Part shown: positions 63,915 through 64,000 of the stretch, one piece after another
How the letters are laid out: each line of letters opens with the position of its first letter
Numbering within the stretch: position 1 is the stretch's first letter
NCBI RefSeq assembly: GCF_036967215.1
Contig: NZ_CP146016.1
Coordinates: 2,295,337 to 2,359,336 of the forward strand
Direction of reading: 5' to 3'
Origin: Sulfolobus tengchongensis
Lineage (GTDB): Archaea; Thermoproteota; Thermoprotei_A; Sulfolobales; Sulfolobaceae
DNA: 64,000 nucleotides
Program-made: the position numbers and the translations under genes
The notes under the pieces: generated by a model
The model's input: only the letters and a program-made list of their open reading frames with translations
What the model was told of the DNA's origin: nothing
Database searches by the model: none

Positions 63915-64000
63915 TCACCTTTTTGACACCTTAATTTGATCCAGAGGAACTGTGACTTGTAATGGAAATGCAGATTCTAAAATATTTAACACTACCTCTC
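63915..64000 (-). CDS. spt5: Transcription elongation factor Spt5 (NusG), C-terminal end, partial
   Basis: The last 28 codons of a gene that enters from the right edge of the window. The visible peptide ends in FPLQVTVPLDQIKVSKR, the typical end of the KOW domain of archaeal Spt5, which usually precedes rpl11. The TGA stop is at 63915-63917, 7 bp before the rpl11 start. Confidence 0.8.
   Translation of the reverse strand, partial: EVVLNILESAFPLQVTVPLDQIKVSKR

Overview
The window is chromosomal DNA of a thermoacidophilic crenarchaeon of the Sulfolobales, most likely in the Sulfolobus/Saccharolobus group. Supporting this are the AT-rich composition, many TATA boxes about 26 bp before leaderless starts, a thermosome beta subunit of the TF55 type, the crenarchaeal RNA polymerase subunit Rpo8, the TFB paralogue TFB3, intron-bearing tRNA genes, and an SSV-type integrase fragment. 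Compared from memory with S. solfataricus/S. shibatae, the proteins are close but not identical, so the species is left open. No intact insertion sequence, CRISPR array or rRNA is present.

Layout. 1-5.4 kb: PAC2 protein, tgtA, SmAP, rpo8, a proteasome beta subunit and hisS. 5.4-13.2 kb: tfb3, thsB, then a leftward unit of fructose-1,6-bisphosphate aldolase/phosphatase, S17e, a ubiquitin-like GG-tailed protein, a Cgi121-like protein and a membrane-anchored HerA-type ATPase, preceded by ABCE1. 13.2-14.4 kb: a gene-poor scar holding the 3' remnant of a surface-protein gene and the N-terminal piece of an SSV-type integrase abutting tRNA-Arg(CCG). 14.5-22.2 kb: an MFS transporter, tRNA-Arg(TCT) and a leftward information-processing cluster (TFS, RpoL, Csl4, Dph2, L10e, Pcc1, Cdc45/RecJ-like, a flippase-like membrane protein, an E1-like enzyme).

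22.2-31.6 kb: one rightward run of ten tightly packed genes makes erythrose-4-phosphate (split transketolase) and carries out the complete shikimate pathway to chorismate, plus chorismate mutase/prephenate dehydrogenase. 31.6-42.4 kb: Rieske protein, an I9-like small protein, XPD helicase, thioredoxin-fold and TusA-like proteins, a large membrane/coiled-coil protein, superoxide dismutase, a sugar nucleotidyltransferase, a DUF364 protein, a DUF255-like protein, a DUF2175 protein and thyX. 42.5-51.7 kb: complex I-like operon nuoA-C-D-H-I-J-K-(M/L fusion)-N, with no nuoB or nuoEFG in the window, followed by myo-inositol-phosphate synthase. 52.7-61.3 kb: a C/D box guide RNA, thiI, a SWIM zinc protein, a large repeat-containing surface protein, an MFS transporter, tRNA-Arg(CCT), a DUF434 protein and alaS. 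61.4-64.0 kb: rpl12-rpl10-rpl1-rpl11 and the 3' end of spt5.

Most of the window is conserved core genome. Genes inside operons have Shine-Dalgarno-like GGTG/GAGG sites and overlap by a few bases; first genes of operons tend to be leaderless. The accessory part is the scar at 13.2-14.4 kb. The observations most worth a second look are that scar, a 121-bp perfect repeat shared by rpl12 and rpl10, the proteasome beta subunit lacking the canonical catalytic residues, the fused antiporter-like NuoM/L, the C/D box RNA with a tRNA T-arm guide, and the TFB3/HerA-type ATPase neighbourhood.
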